Of a DNA stretch of 64,000 bases, positions 52,085 to 61,819 are shown one piece after another. The DNA comes from Candidatus Desulfofervidaceae bacterium (lineage in GTDB: Bacteria; Desulfobacterota; Desulfofervidia; Desulfofervidales; Desulfofervidaceae). Position 1 is the stretch's first letter. Each line of letters starts with the position of its first letter. The notes under the pieces were generated by a model. The model saw only the letters and a list, made by a program, of their open reading frames with translations, was not told the origin of the DNA and made no database searches. The stretch covers positions 85,789 through 149,788 of the forward strand of contig JAMOPI010000010.1 of NCBI GenBank assembly GCA_027064585.1. Reading direction: 5' to 3'. Both the position numbers and the translations under genes were made by a program.

Positions 52085-53371
52085 ATGGATTATAAAGAAG
52101 CCCTTGCCTTTTTAAATAGTCTGCAGTCTAAGGGAATAAGGCCAAGTTTAAGAGATATTGCCAAGGCCCTGGCTCGTTTTGGTCATCCGCAATTAAAATT
52201 TCCATCTCTTCACATTGCTGGTACCAACGGGAAGGGTTCTACCGCTGCCTTTTTGTCTTCCATCCTTACGCGGGCTGGTTACAAGGTGGGGCTTTTTATC
52301 TCTCCCCATCTGCACAGTGTGAGGGAACGGATCCAGATCAATGGCCAGCCTATTTCCAAGGAAGATTTTGCCCTTTTTGTGCAGGAACTTAAAGATCATT
52401 TGTCTGTTACCCTTACTTACTTTGAGTTTCTTACCTTGTTGGGCTTTTTTTACTTTGCCACGCAGGGAGTGGAGGTGGCGGTGATAGAAACCGGCTTAGG
52501 CGGCCGTTTGGATGCCACCAATCTCCTGCAGCCAGAGATAACAATTATTACCAATGTAGGGCTTGAACACGAACACTGGCTGGGACATTCGTTAAAAAAG
52601 ATTGCCTTGGAAAAAGCAGGTATTGTTAAAGAGGGCGTGCCTTTGGTGACAGGCATAAAGCAAAAGACTGCGAGACATTGGGTAGAGGCCGTTTGTGCCT
52701 TAAAACAAGCACCTTTTTATCGGCTGGGTAAGGATTTTAGATACCGCAAAAACGGTTTTCCATCAGCATGGGAAGCGGGGCTTACCTTCCATTATTATGG
52801 TTTGAACTGGCATTTTAAGCACCTACAACCCGGCCTTTTAGGATTACATCAGATAAAAAATGCCACTTTGGCCTTAGGTGCCTTGGAGGTTTTAAGTAAA
52901 AAAGATTTTACCTTTACCGCTTCAGATATACGCCTTGGCCTTAAAGAGACTGTCTGGCCGGCCCGATTTGAGATCGTAAGAAAAAGCCCTTGGGTGGTGT
53001 TAGATGGAGCCCACAATCCCGATGGCATGCGGGCCTTAAGGGTTACTTTAAAGGCGCTTAAGTTTGAAAACTTAATTTTGGTAATAGGAGTTATGCAGGA
53101 TAAGAGGGTCAAAGGCATGTTACGTCTTATTGCTCCTCTAGCCACTTATGTTATTACTACTGCTCCAAATATGCCCCGGGCCATGAAACCAGAACTATTA
53201 AAGAAATTGGCAGCCGCGTATTGTCCTCATGTGAACTCTATTTTACCCCTTAAGGCGGCCATAGAAAAAGCCCTTACTTTGGCCAAAAACAAAGATCTTG
53301 TGCTTATTACAGGTTCTCTATATACTGTAGCTGCGGCTAGAGAGTTATTTTTGTCGGTAGAAAAAGACTGA
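52085..53371 (+). CDS. folC: Folylpolyglutamate synthase
   Basis: Adds glutamate to folates (and possibly to dihydropteroate). The ATG at 52085 gives 428 residues. ATP-binding HIAGTNGKGSTAAFLSSIL (about 50), ETGLGGRLDATN (omega loop), TNVGLEHEHWLGHS and VLDGAHNPDGM are visible. It starts 92 bp from ribE on the opposite strand and is followed 2 bp later by lptD. Confidence 0.94.
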   Translation: MDYKEALAFLNSLQSKGIRPSLRDIAKALARFGHPQLKFPSLHIAGTNGKGSTAAFLSSILTRAGYKVGLFISPHLHSVRERIQINGQPISKEDFALFVQELKDHLSVTLTYFEFLTLLGFFYFATQGVEVAVIETGLGGRLDATNLLQPEITIITNVGLEHEHWLGHSLKKIALEKAGIVKEGVPLVTGIKQKTARHWVEAVCALKQAPFYRLGKDFRYRKNGFPSAWEAGLTFHYYGLNWHFKHLQPGLLGLHQIKNATLALGALEVLSKKDFTFTASDIRLGLKETVWPARFEIVRKSPWVVLDGAHNPDGMRALRVTLKALKFENLILVIGVMQDKRVKGMLRLIAPLATYVITTAPNMPRAMKPELLKKLAAAYCPHVNSILPLKAAIEKALTLAKNKDLVLITGSLYTVAAARELFLSVEKD

Positions 53372-53373
53372 GT

Positions 53374-55464
53374 ATGAAACGAATAACTGTCCTCATTTTT
53401 TATCTCCTTTGTTTGGTTTCTTCCCTAAACGCAGCCAGTTTTTCTTCTCTGCCTATCCAGATTAAAGCCAATAAAATTAGCTATGACAAGGAGAAAAATG
53501 TTTATATCGCCACAGGTAGAGTAATTTTAGATCAGGGAGAACGCCACATTGAGGCCGATTATGTGCAGGTAGATATGAATAAAGAACAAGCGCTATTAAA
53601 AGGGAATATCTTATTTAAAATTCTCAACGACTGGATCAGGGCTGATAAGGCCAAGATTGACTTAAAGACCTATCAAGGCGTACTCTATCATACCTATGCG
53701 CTTTTCAGCGAAAATCATTTTTATGTTCGTGGTGAAGAGGTACAAAAGACAGGTGAAAATACCTTTTTGGTTAAAAAGGCCGAAATTACCAGTTGTGACG
53801 GTACCTTACCTGCCTGGCACTTTAGCGCTAGCCAGGTGAAGGTCAGATTACAAAGTTGGGCAAGGGCTAAAGATATTATCTTTTGGGTGAAAAAAGTGCC
53901 GCTTTTGTATGTTCCTTTTTTGGCCTTACCTATTAACCAAAAAAGGCAATCTGGCTTTCTTTTCCCTTATTTTACTTATTCTGAAAGAGATGGCACGGAT
54001 ATTACCCTGCCCTTTTTCTGGGCGATAAAACCTAATATGGACGCGACCTTTTATCAACGCTACCTAACCAACCGTGGCTGGATGCAGGGCATTGAATTTC
54101 GCTATGCCTTAAATCCCAATGATATTGGTATCTTTTACTTTGACTTTCTTGATGATCACTATGATAATCCAGCGTATCCAGAGATCATGTCCCTTAAACG
54201 CAGATGGTGGTTGCGGGGAAAAATGAACCAGCTTTTACCTGAAGATATCCGGTTGCAACTGGATTTGGATATAGTAAGCGATCAATATTACTTGAAAGAG
54301 TTTACTGAAGGCCTTGATAACTACCAACATTGTCATAAGGAATTTTTGCGCTATTTTAAACGGGGCTTAAGCACAGATGAAGATTCCCTTCTGCGAGAAT
54401 CTACGTTGAGTTTAACCAAAAATTGGGATAATTATAGCCTTTTTGCTGAACTAAAATACACAGAAAATTTGGATAAAACTCAAGACGAAACCACCCTGCA
54501 AAGATTGCCTGAGATTACCTTTGTGCGCAACGATACTCCTTTTTTAAATTCTCCCTTTTTCTTAAAGTGGCAAACTATTTATACCCATTTCTGGCGCCAG
54601 GAAGGCGTAAAAGGCCATCGCTTTCATTTTGCCCCTACCCTTTCTTTACCTTATCACAACAAATATATAGAAATTTTCCCTCAAATTACCCCGATAGAAA
54701 CGGTATATTTGACCAATGACGGTAACTATAGTCGCTTTGTTTATGAAGCCTCTTTAAATCTTAAAACCAACCTCTGGCGCCGTTTTAACTGGCCCTTTAT
54801 CTTTATTCACCATATAGAACCCAGCGTAACCTATACCTACCGTCCTCAAGTGGATCAGAGTGAAATCCCCCAGTTTGACGGACTAGATAACCTCAGTAAA
54901 GAAAACTTGCTTACCTACGGAGTAACTAATTACTTTTTGGTGGAGAGGAATGGAAACCTAAAGGAACTATTGCGCTTTGAGGCCAGCCAGAGCTATGATC
55001 TTGATGAAGCCAGGCGCACCTTGGCTACCGGAGAAAAGAGACGGCCCTTCTCTAATGTGCGCCTAGAGCTCCAGTTAAATCCCCTCTATGGGGTAAGCCT
55101 TGATGCCGAAACCCAGATCTCTCCTTATGGCGAAGGGATAAGAGATAGTGAAATCAGCCTTAATCTTAGAGATAAACGGGGTGATTATCTCAATACCAAC
55201 TACCAATATAGTCCAGGTAAGACCAGAGATCTGAGTATGGATACATTTTTAAAACTACTTTATAATTGGTCATTCACATGTCATTTTAAACATTCCTTTC
55301 AGTATCATCAGAATATTGAAACTAGGGTTGGCCTGCGTTATCAAGCCCAATGTTGGGGCGTGGAATTTGCCTATAGCGACCGTTACAATGACCGTAAATA
55401 CATGATTATCTTTAGCCTTACCGGTATTGGTGAGATCAAGGGAATTACCTTTGGGGGTGAATAA
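53374..55464 (+). CDS. lptD: LPS-assembly protein LptD
   Basis: 696 residues. A signal peptide (MKRITVLIFYLLCLVSSLNA) precedes an N-terminal OstA-like beta-jellyroll (IKANKISYDKEKNVYIATGR, GERHIEADYVQVDMNKEQAL) and the barrel domain (RQSGFLFPYFTYSERDGTDI; YQRYLTNRGWMQGIEFRYAL). It inserts LPS at the outer membrane, showing a Gram-negative host. The Cys residues of E. coli LptD are not obvious in place. Its stop overlaps the next gene start by 8 bp. Confidence 0.92.
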   Translation: MKRITVLIFYLLCLVSSLNAASFSSLPIQIKANKISYDKEKNVYIATGRVILDQGERHIEADYVQVDMNKEQALLKGNILFKILNDWIRADKAKIDLKTYQGVLYHTYALFSENHFYVRGEEVQKTGENTFLVKKAEITSCDGTLPAWHFSASQVKVRLQSWARAKDIIFWVKKVPLLYVPFLALPINQKRQSGFLFPYFTYSERDGTDITLPFFWAIKPNMDATFYQRYLTNRGWMQGIEFRYALNPNDIGIFYFDFLDDHYDNPAYPEIMSLKRRWWLRGKMNQLLPEDIRLQLDLDIVSDQYYLKEFTEGLDNYQHCHKEFLRYFKRGLSTDEDSLLRESTLSLTKNWDNYSLFAELKYTENLDKTQDETTLQRLPEITFVRNDTPFLNSPFFLKWQTIYTHFWRQEGVKGHRFHFAPTLSLPYHNKYIEIFPQITPIETVYLTNDGNYSRFVYEASLNLKTNLWRRFNWPFIFIHHIEPSVTYTYRPQVDQSEIPQFDGLDNLSKENLLTYGVTNYFLVERNGNLKELLRFEASQSYDLDEARRTLATGEKRRPFSNVRLELQLNPLYGVSLDAETQISPYGEGIRDSEISLNLRDKRGDYLNTNYQYSPGKTRDLSMDTFLKLLYNWSFTCHFKHSFQYHQNIETRVGLRYQAQCWGVEFAYSDRYNDRKYMIIFSLTGIGEIKGITFGGE

Positions 55465-56200
55465 AATTTATATCGGCACCAGTGGTTATCATTATGCCCA
55501 TTGGGAAGGTGGGGTATTTTACCCTACCGGTTTACCCAAAACCAAACAGCTTGAGTATTACACCCAGTTTTTTGACACGGTTGAACTCAATGTAACTTTT
55601 TACCGCCTGCCAGCTGCAAAGACCTTTAGTAGCTGGTACAAACGCACACCCTCAAACTTTATCTTTGCCATCAAGGGCAGCCGTTATATCACTCATCTAA
55701 AACGCTTAAAAGAAGCAAAGGAGCCCCTTGAGCGCTTTTTTGAACGGGTGGGACAGCTTAAGGAAAAAGCAGGCGTGATCCTGTGGCAACTACCACCAAG
55801 TTTTAAGTGCAACCTGGTGCGTTTAGAGGAATTTATCCTGGCCTTAAGACCCTGGTGGCACTATCGCCATGCATTTGAGTTCAGACATAGATCATGGTTT
55901 GAACAGCCGGTGTATGAGCTTATTGCGCAGTTTAAGATGACGGTTTGTATGGCCGATTGGCCCGGGTTAAAGGTAGATGTTCCCTCTGATTTTCCCTTCC
56001 TTTATATCAGGCGTCATGGCCCAGCCAGAGAGAGACTTTATACCGGTTTTTACACTACGAAAGAGATTGCCCAAGACGCTGCCTTTATTAAGACCCAATA
56101 TGAGGCTGGTAAGGATGTGTTTATCTACTTTAACAACGATGCCTTTGCTCATGCCATTAAAAATGCCTTAGAATTGAAAAAGATGCTCCAGCTCTTATGA
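55457..56200 (+). CDS. DUF72 family protein
   Basis: 247 residues with the start at GTG 55457 (in GGGGGTGAATAA). The DUF72 TIM barrel is recognised by YIGTSGYHYAHWEGGVFYP, EYYTQFFDTVELNVTFYRLP and FAIKGSRYITHLKRLK. The family is widespread and its reaction unknown (YecE-like). It overlaps the end of lptD, so is likely in the folC-lptD operon. Confidence 0.88.
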   Translation: MNKIYIGTSGYHYAHWEGGVFYPTGLPKTKQLEYYTQFFDTVELNVTFYRLPAAKTFSSWYKRTPSNFIFAIKGSRYITHLKRLKEAKEPLERFFERVGQLKEKAGVILWQLPPSFKCNLVRLEEFILALRPWWHYRHAFEFRHRSWFEQPVYELIAQFKMTVCMADWPGLKVDVPSDFPFLYIRRHGPARERLYTGFYTTKEIAQDAAFIKTQYEAGKDVFIYFNNDAFAHAIKNALELKKMLQLL

Positions 56201-56223
56201 TAAAAAACTTAATCTTTCTGCGT

Positions 56224-56784
56224 CTATGGTTTTGTTTCCCTTCTTTGGTCTTCAATAATCTTCACTCTTAGATAGAGCACTAAGGCAATCATAACTAGGG
56301 CTACAGAGGCAGCAAACATTAAGGTGGCCTCAGGCTTACGCCAGGCAAAAAGATGTTCCATAAAAATGACCGCCAGCATAATGATAAGCACACTAGAGAG
56401 GTTGTGCTTTAGATCCTTAAGGTCTTTTACCTTGAGCCACTCAGGTAACCAATCAATGGTACCAAAAAAGAGTTCATCTAAAGAACAGGCTACCATTAAC
56501 AGAAGGACGGCCAAAAGATAACCATCAATGACCGCTACCATGTTAACCATTACGTGAGCGAAATCGGCATGAATAGCGCCATGCCACATTTTGTAAAAAT
56601 GGTATCCCATTCGTACACTCACCCAGGCAAAGGTCATCATTGAGGCTACAGCAATAAGAATGACAGCAATTTTAATCATGAAAAAATTAAGTTTTAAAAT
56701 GCGGTTAATTAAACTTGAACCTTTCATTTTGTCTTTTTGCATAAATGCGTAACCTATTAGTCCCCCATTATCCAAATTACACAT
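56224..56784 (-). CDS. YqhA/UPF0114 membrane protein
   Basis: Up to 186 residues (starts at 56784, or ATG 56739 or 56727). Four membrane segments and the family's blocks: MIKIAVILIAVASMMTFAWV, MVAVIDGYLLAVLLLMVACS and LSSVLIIMLAVIFMEHLFAW. The C-terminal span ends in a charged tail. Function unknown. It is divergent from the qrc operon. Confidence 0.75.
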   Translation of the reverse strand: MCNLDNGGLIGYAFMQKDKMKGSSLINRILKLNFFMIKIAVILIAVASMMTFAWVSVRMGYHFYKMWHGAIHADFAHVMVNMVAVIDGYLLAVLLLMVACSLDELFFGTIDWLPEWLKVKDLKDLKHNLSSVLIIMLAVIFMEHLFAWRKPEATLMFAASVALVMIALVLYLRVKIIEDQRRETKP

Positions 56785-56856
56785 TACTGTATTACATAGT
56801 TTTTTGTTTCATTCAAGCACTTTACCATTATTTTTTTCTCTCTGCTCATTTTTTCC

Positions 56857-56885
56857 TTGACAAAAATTGTCAATGAGGTTAAATA
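56857..56885 (+). promoter_or_regulatory. Promoter and palindromic operator of the qrc operon
   Basis: TTGACA (56857-56862), a 17-bp spacer, TAAATA (56880-56885). The -35 is the left arm of a perfect inverted repeat TTGACA-AAAAT-TGTCAA (56857-56873), a probable repressor site directly over the promoter. It does not match the Rex or HcpR consensus exactly. Confidence 0.6.
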
Positions 56886-56936
56886 AGCCCTAAAATCTAA
56901 GGTGGTGTTTTTAACAAAAAAGCAGGAGTGGAGAGG

Positions 56937-57512
56937 ATGGCTCAACATAACACACAAGGAAAAAAGGGTGGATGGGCATTTGTTTGTGGCTTTGCCTTAG
57001 CCTTTTTGGCAGGTTGGTTCTTTTTTGGTAATCACTTTGCCGTGCCGCCTTTATACGGCAAAAAGACTCAACCCGTAGCCTTTAGCCATAAGGTCCATGT
57101 AGAGGATGCAGGAATGGCTTGTAAGGAATGCCATTACTTGGAAGCCAATGGTCGTTGGTCTGGTATTCCTAAATTGGATAAGTGCATTGAATGCCACCAA
57201 GAGCCACAAGGAGATTCTAAAGAGGAGGCCGAATTTATTAAAAATTATGTAAAGCCACATAAGGAAGTCCCGTGGCTTGTCTATTCCCGGCAACCTAAAA
57301 ACGTCTTTTTCTCGCATGCTGCCCATCTTAAGATTGCCCGGTTTAATTGTAAGGTATGTCATGGCAAGATGGGATATAATGATAGACCGCCAGTATATGT
57401 ATACTCTCGTCTCTCTAAGTATCCGCAACATACAGTTATTGTAATGGAAGCGTGTATGAAATGTCATAAAAAATATGATGCTCCAAATTCTTGCTTTACT
57501 TGTCATAAATAG
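56937..57512 (+). CDS. qrcA: Multiheme cytochrome c subunit of the Qrc complex
   Basis: 191 residues from ATG 56937 (AGGAG upstream). One membrane anchor (about 12-30, WAFVCGFALAFLAGWFFFG). Five CxxCH heme sites: CKECH, CIECH, CKVCH, CMKCH and CFTCH. This is the class III-like cytochrome that takes electrons from periplasmic tetraheme cytochrome c3. In Desulfovibrio I recall six hemes for QrcA, so this version may have one fewer. It is placed first in the operon as expected. Confidence 0.85.
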   Translation: MAQHNTQGKKGGWAFVCGFALAFLAGWFFFGNHFAVPPLYGKKTQPVAFSHKVHVEDAGMACKECHYLEANGRWSGIPKLDKCIECHQEPQGDSKEEAEFIKNYVKPHKEVPWLVYSRQPKNVFFSHAAHLKIARFNCKVCHGKMGYNDRPPVYVYSRLSKYPQHTVIVMEACMKCHKKYDAPNSCFTCHK

Positions 57513-57523
57513 GAGAGGGGACC

Positions 57524-59677
57524 ATGCTCACAAGAAGAGGTTTTCTACAGTTTATTGTTGGTGGGGTGTTAGGGACGGTGTTTTCTCCACTGCCGTGGAG
57601 AATGGCAGATGAGCTGGTGCTTTTTAGCCAAAGGTGGACGCCCCAAGGGGCTCCAGGCGAAGAAAGTTGGACCTATACAATATGTCAACTCTGTCCAGGA
57701 GGATGTGGGCTTAAGGTAAGGAAAATAGATGATCGTGTCGTTAAAGTAGAAGGTAGCCTTTTAAACCCAATCAGTCAGGGTGGTATATGCCCTTTAGGAG
57801 CGGCTAGTGTTCAATATCTATATGAGGAAAAGATAAGGGTTAAAAAACCCTTAAAACGGACAGGTAATAGGGGTGAGGGTAAGTGGCAGGAAATAAGCTG
57901 GTCAGAGGCCATTGATCTGCTGACAAATAAATTAAAAGAGCTGAAATCCTCTGGAGAGACAGAGGGTCTGCTGTGTATAGACGGTTCAATTTCTAGGGTC
58001 ATGGCAGGGCTGCTAAAGAAGTTCTGTCAGGCCTATGGGACTTCTAATTACGTTCATCTTAATCAGGATGCAGGTACGGCCCTAGCCCTTAAGGCCATGC
58101 AGGACCATAGAGGGGCGGTTGGTTTTGATTTAGAAAATGCAGATTATGTTTTGAGTTTTGGTAGCCAAATCTTAGAAGGTTGGGGCGCACCGGTTAAACT
58201 GCAAGCCACTTATGCCTATTGGCACGAAGATCGCCTTAAACCCAGGGCCAAACTTGTCCAGATTGAGCCGCGAATGTCCGATACGGCCGTTAAGGCCGAT
58301 GAGTGGTTACCAATAGTGCCTGGTACTGAGGCCTTGCTTGCCTTAGGTATGGCCTATGTAATTCTTAAAGAAGGGCTATATAACATTCGTTTTACAAATA
58401 ACGCCAACTTTGAGGCCTTTAAGCAGTTAGTCCTGACCAATTACTCACCGGCAAGTGTAGCCGAGAAAACAGGTATTGCCGAGAAAGATATTATTAGAAT
58501 TGCACGTGAATTCGCTAAGGCCAAACGGCCATTGGCCGTATGGGGAAGAGGAAAAGGCTATAACTCCACTGGTGCCTATGAAGTGATGGCCATTCATGCC
58601 CTTAATGCCCTTGTAGGAAATATTAACCGTAAGGGTGGGGTAGTCTTCTTTAAGGATATCACTGAGGAGATCTGGCCAGAAGTAAGCAATATTGAGATAA
58701 AAGACCTAGCGACTTTTAGCCAGGCCAAGATGGCCCTTATCTGTGAAGCCAATCCTGTATATAAATTGCCGACATTTTTTGGAGAGGCCTTAAAGGATGT
58801 TCCCTTTGTTGTTACTCTTACTCCATTTTTAAACGATACAGCTCTTCAGTCTGACTTAGTCTTGCCAACTTCGTTCTATCTAGAAAGGTGGGAGGGCGTA
58901 ACAACGCCACGGGGATTTATCTATCCCATGTTTGGGCTTAGCAGGCCGGTGCGAAAGCCCCTTTATAATACCCAACATCCTGGAGATATTATCTTAAAGG
59001 TTGCTCAAAATCTTGGCTTGGGACAGGAACTTCCTTGGAGTAATTATAAAAAGTTACTTCAGGATTTTGTAGAAAGGCTCTATGCCAGAGGTGAAGGGGA
59101 ATTGCTCAAAGGTAATCAGACATTCCCTCTTCCTTCTAGTCCAAGGGCAATGTGGGATCAGTTAATGACTTCTGTCTGGACAAATTCTGGTGTCGTAAAA
59201 GAAATTAAGAAATTTGATTTTGTGCCAGCAACTTTAGCAGAAATAAAGACAAAATTGGGTTGGGAAGTAAAGGGCAACGGCAAGGATTATCCCTTTACCC
59301 TTATCCCTTGCGAACGCTTTATTCTGGCCGAGAATATGGGTAGTGTGCCCTATCTTATCAAGCAGTTGCCAGACACCGTCTTAAAGGGTAATGATTTATG
59401 CATTGAAGTTCACCCAGAAACAGTTGCCAAACTTGGTTTAAGGGATGGAGACTATGTCTATCTCAAAACCCCGTTTGGAAGAGAGAAGGTAAGGATCTAT
59501 TGTTATGAGTGTATTCGTCCAGGGGTAATAGGTATTCCCGTGGGATTAGGGCATAAAGGTTATGATGAATATCTTGCCGGTAAAGGCATAAATGCCTATG
59601 CCCTCTTAGGTTGTGTTAAGGAGGCAACAGGCATAACTTCTTGTGTTTTAGGTAAGGCAAACTTGCTAAAAATATAA
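57524..59677 (+). CDS. qrcB: Molybdopterin-oxidoreductase-like subunit of Qrc
   Basis: 717 residues. A twin-Arg signal (MLTRRGFLQFIVGGVLG) sends it outside. A 4Fe-4S site C-x2-C-x3-C (ICQLCPGGCGLKV) and a fourth Cys (QGGICPLGAASVQ) lead into the DMSO-reductase-family fold (RMSDTAVKADEWLPIVPGTE; GDYVYLKTPFGREKVR). QrcB homologues are known to lack the Mo cofactor, acting only as scaffold and electron relay. It lies 11 bp after qrcA. Confidence 0.88.
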   Translation: MLTRRGFLQFIVGGVLGTVFSPLPWRMADELVLFSQRWTPQGAPGEESWTYTICQLCPGGCGLKVRKIDDRVVKVEGSLLNPISQGGICPLGAASVQYLYEEKIRVKKPLKRTGNRGEGKWQEISWSEAIDLLTNKLKELKSSGETEGLLCIDGSISRVMAGLLKKFCQAYGTSNYVHLNQDAGTALALKAMQDHRGAVGFDLENADYVLSFGSQILEGWGAPVKLQATYAYWHEDRLKPRAKLVQIEPRMSDTAVKADEWLPIVPGTEALLALGMAYVILKEGLYNIRFTNNANFEAFKQLVLTNYSPASVAEKTGIAEKDIIRIAREFAKAKRPLAVWGRGKGYNSTGAYEVMAIHALNALVGNINRKGGVVFFKDITEEIWPEVSNIEIKDLATFSQAKMALICEANPVYKLPTFFGEALKDVPFVVTLTPFLNDTALQSDLVLPTSFYLERWEGVTTPRGFIYPMFGLSRPVRKPLYNTQHPGDIILKVAQNLGLGQELPWSNYKKLLQDFVERLYARGEGELLKGNQTFPLPSSPRAMWDQLMTSVWTNSGVVKEIKKFDFVPATLAEIKTKLGWEVKGNGKDYPFTLIPCERFILAENMGSVPYLIKQLPDTVLKGNDLCIEVHPETVAKLGLRDGDYVYLKTPFGREKVRIYCYECIRPGVIGIPVGLGHKGYDEYLAGKGINAYALLGCVKEATGITSCVLGKANLLKI

Positions 59678-59698
59678 TGTAATGGAGAAAGGTGAGCC

Positions 59699-60487
59699 AT
59701 GGGATACGAACATAAAGAAGAAAGAAGTCATGCCGAAAAGTATGTAATGGTCATTGACATTGATAAGTGTACAGGCTGTGGGGCATGTGTAGTGGCCTGT
59801 GCGCAAGAGAATAATATCCCGGTGCGCACAGACGAAACCGACAAATATCTCAGCCTTAATTGGCTTGTAATCTATCGGGTAACAAACGGAGAACCTTTCC
59901 CTAAGACAAAGGTGGTTTATGTACCCCGACCTTGTATGCACTGTGATGATCCTATTTGTGTGCATGTCTGTCCGGCGAATGCCACGGATAAAGATGCCAA
60001 AGGTATTGTAAGTCAGATCTATCCACGTTGTTTTGGTTGCCGGTACTGTATGGCTGCTTGTCCTTACCATGCACGCGTTTTTAATTGGTATGATCCCACC
60101 TATCCTAAAGGCACGGAAAGGGGGTTTAATCCTGATGTATCTACCCGCATGCGGGGTGTGGTAGAAAAGTGTTCTTTCTGCAATCATCGTTATCAAAGGG
60201 CGCGGGATAAGGCCATTGCTGAGGGACGAGTGGTGCTTGAAGATGGTGAATACATACCTGCCTGTGCTGAGGCGTGTCCGACTAATGCCATTTACTTTGG
60301 CAATGTAAAGGATCCTGAGAGTAAGGTTTCGCAAATCCTTAAGAAAGAGAAACCCTATGTTTTTCGTTTGTTAGAACATTACGGTTCAAAACCAAGTGTA
60401 TATTACATTAGCCGTCAGCCATGGGTGAGAGAACGGTTAGATTGGATGTTGGAACAAGAACATAAACAATATAATAAAAAATCTTAA
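59699..60487 (+). CDS. qrcC: Ferredoxin-like iron-sulfur subunit of Qrc
   Basis: 262 residues with four cysteine clusters, fitting four Fe-S centres: DKCTGCGACVVACAQ, CMHCDDPICVHVCPAN, CFGCRYCMAACPYHA, and CSFCNHRY plus CAEACPTNA. It relays electrons from QrcB toward the membrane subunit. It lacks its own export signal, so it is probably carried with QrcB by Tat. Confidence 0.9.
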   Translation: MGYEHKEERSHAEKYVMVIDIDKCTGCGACVVACAQENNIPVRTDETDKYLSLNWLVIYRVTNGEPFPKTKVVYVPRPCMHCDDPICVHVCPANATDKDAKGIVSQIYPRCFGCRYCMAACPYHARVFNWYDPTYPKGTERGFNPDVSTRMRGVVEKCSFCNHRYQRARDKAIAEGRVVLEDGEYIPACAEACPTNAIYFGNVKDPESKVSQILKKEKPYVFRLLEHYGSKPSVYYISRQPWVRERLDWMLEQEHKQYNKKS

Positions 60488-60504
60488 ATTAAGGAGTGGG
60501 AGAA

Positions 60505-61743
60505 ATGGATGCTGCTTTAATTCCTCCCGGTGTACAGAGGTGTGATTTTAAGAAATTTGCTATCTGGATTGGTTTTGTTTTGCTATTGTTGCTCTGGGGA
60601 CTATATGGTACTGCCCTTTGTTTGATTAAGGGTTTGAACCAAACCCATATGAACAATTACTATGGGTTTGCTCTCTGGATTTTCTTGGACCTAGGTGTAA
60701 TTGCCCTGGGAGCTGGTGCCTTTTTTACAGGTTTTTTACGGTATATCATTGGCATTGATAAGCTCAAGAATATTATCAATATTGCCGTCATCATTGGTTG
60801 GTGCTGTTATGGTGGTGCGTTATTGATCTTGGCCATTGATGTTGGTCAAGTATTAAGGGCCTGGCATGTCTTTTGGTATCCTAATGTCCACTCCATGCTG
60901 ACAGAGGTGTCTTTCTGTATCAGCTGTTACTTCATGGTGCTATGTGTTGAGTATTTCCCTCTTATTTTAGAAAACCCGCAATTAGATAAAAACAGGTTTC
61001 TCCGTATCCTAAGCCACAACTTCCACGAATACATGTTTATCTTTGCTGCTTTAGGTACATTTCTTTCCTTCTTCCATCAGGGTTCCTTAGGTGGCACCTT
61101 TGGTGTGCTTTTTACGCGTCCCTTTGCCTATCGGACAGGCTTTTTTATCTGGCCTTGGACATTCTTTCTCTTTATCCTTTCGGCAATTGCTTCAGGTCCA
61201 GCCTTAACGCTTTTAGTTACTTGGTTTATGCAAAAGGTAACGCGAAGGAAGCTTGTTACTTATGATGTCCTAGAATTAATGGGCAAGATTGCTGGGACAT
61301 TGCTATGTGTATATATCGTCTTTAAGCTCCTTGACACCTGGTATTGGGCCACACATGTTTTGCCTTCTAAAGGTATGACTCTCATGGATTGTTATAAAGG
61401 GTGGTTTGGATCGTATGGCCTTTGGCTTTTAGTGGCCGAATTGGGTATTTTTGGGGTTGTGCCTGCAATTATTCTTGTTACACCTAAGTTGAGAAAAAAA
61501 GAATTTTGGTTGATTTTAGGTGCCCTATTTGATTGTATTGGTGTTTCCATCAACCGCTTTGTCATGGTTTTACAGAGCTCGGCCGTGCCTACCTATCCCT
61601 TTGATAAATGGCCTAGTTATATGCCTAGCTGGCAGGAATGGGCAACTTTTGGGATGGTTGTAGCCATCGCCTTGTTGGTGATTTCCCTTTCTTATCGTTA
61701 TTTACCTCTCTTTCCGCAGGAGAAGGAGTTAAATGCTAACTAA
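60505..61743 (+). CDS. qrcD: NrfD/PsrC-like membrane subunit of Qrc
   Basis: 412 residues (ATG 60505 after AAGGAGTGGG) with ten membrane spans. NrfD family blocks: NNYYGFALWIFLDLGVIALG, HVFWYPNVHSMLTEVSFC, FHEYMFIFAALGTFLSFFHQ and INRFVMVLQSSAVPTYP. It reduces menaquinone with electrons from QrcC. As the last gene it is followed by a strong terminator. The four genes make a complete Qrc complex, which links periplasmic hydrogen or formate oxidation to quinone in sulfate reducers. Confidence 0.9.
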   Translation: MDAALIPPGVQRCDFKKFAIWIGFVLLLLLWGLYGTALCLIKGLNQTHMNNYYGFALWIFLDLGVIALGAGAFFTGFLRYIIGIDKLKNIINIAVIIGWCCYGGALLILAIDVGQVLRAWHVFWYPNVHSMLTEVSFCISCYFMVLCVEYFPLILENPQLDKNRFLRILSHNFHEYMFIFAALGTFLSFFHQGSLGGTFGVLFTRPFAYRTGFFIWPWTFFLFILSAIASGPALTLLVTWFMQKVTRRKLVTYDVLELMGKIAGTLLCVYIVFKLLDTWYWATHVLPSKGMTLMDCYKGWFGSYGLWLLVAELGIFGVVPAIILVTPKLRKKEFWLILGALFDCIGVSINRFVMVLQSSAVPTYPFDKWPSYMPSWQEWATFGMVVAIALLVISLSYRYLPLFPQEKELNAN

Positions 61744-61765
61744 CCCAGAATGGTTTTAGAACACT

Positions 61766-61798
61766 AAGGCCTAACCTGTTAAAGGTTAGGCCTTTTTT
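61766..61798 (+). terminator. Intrinsic terminator of the qrc operon
   Basis: AAGGCCTAACC (61766-61776) and GGTTAGGCCTT (61784-61794) form a perfect 11-bp stem with loop TGTTAAA, followed by six T. Confidence 0.9.
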
Positions 61799-61819
61799 AT
61801 TGCCTGCGATTTTCAAAGT

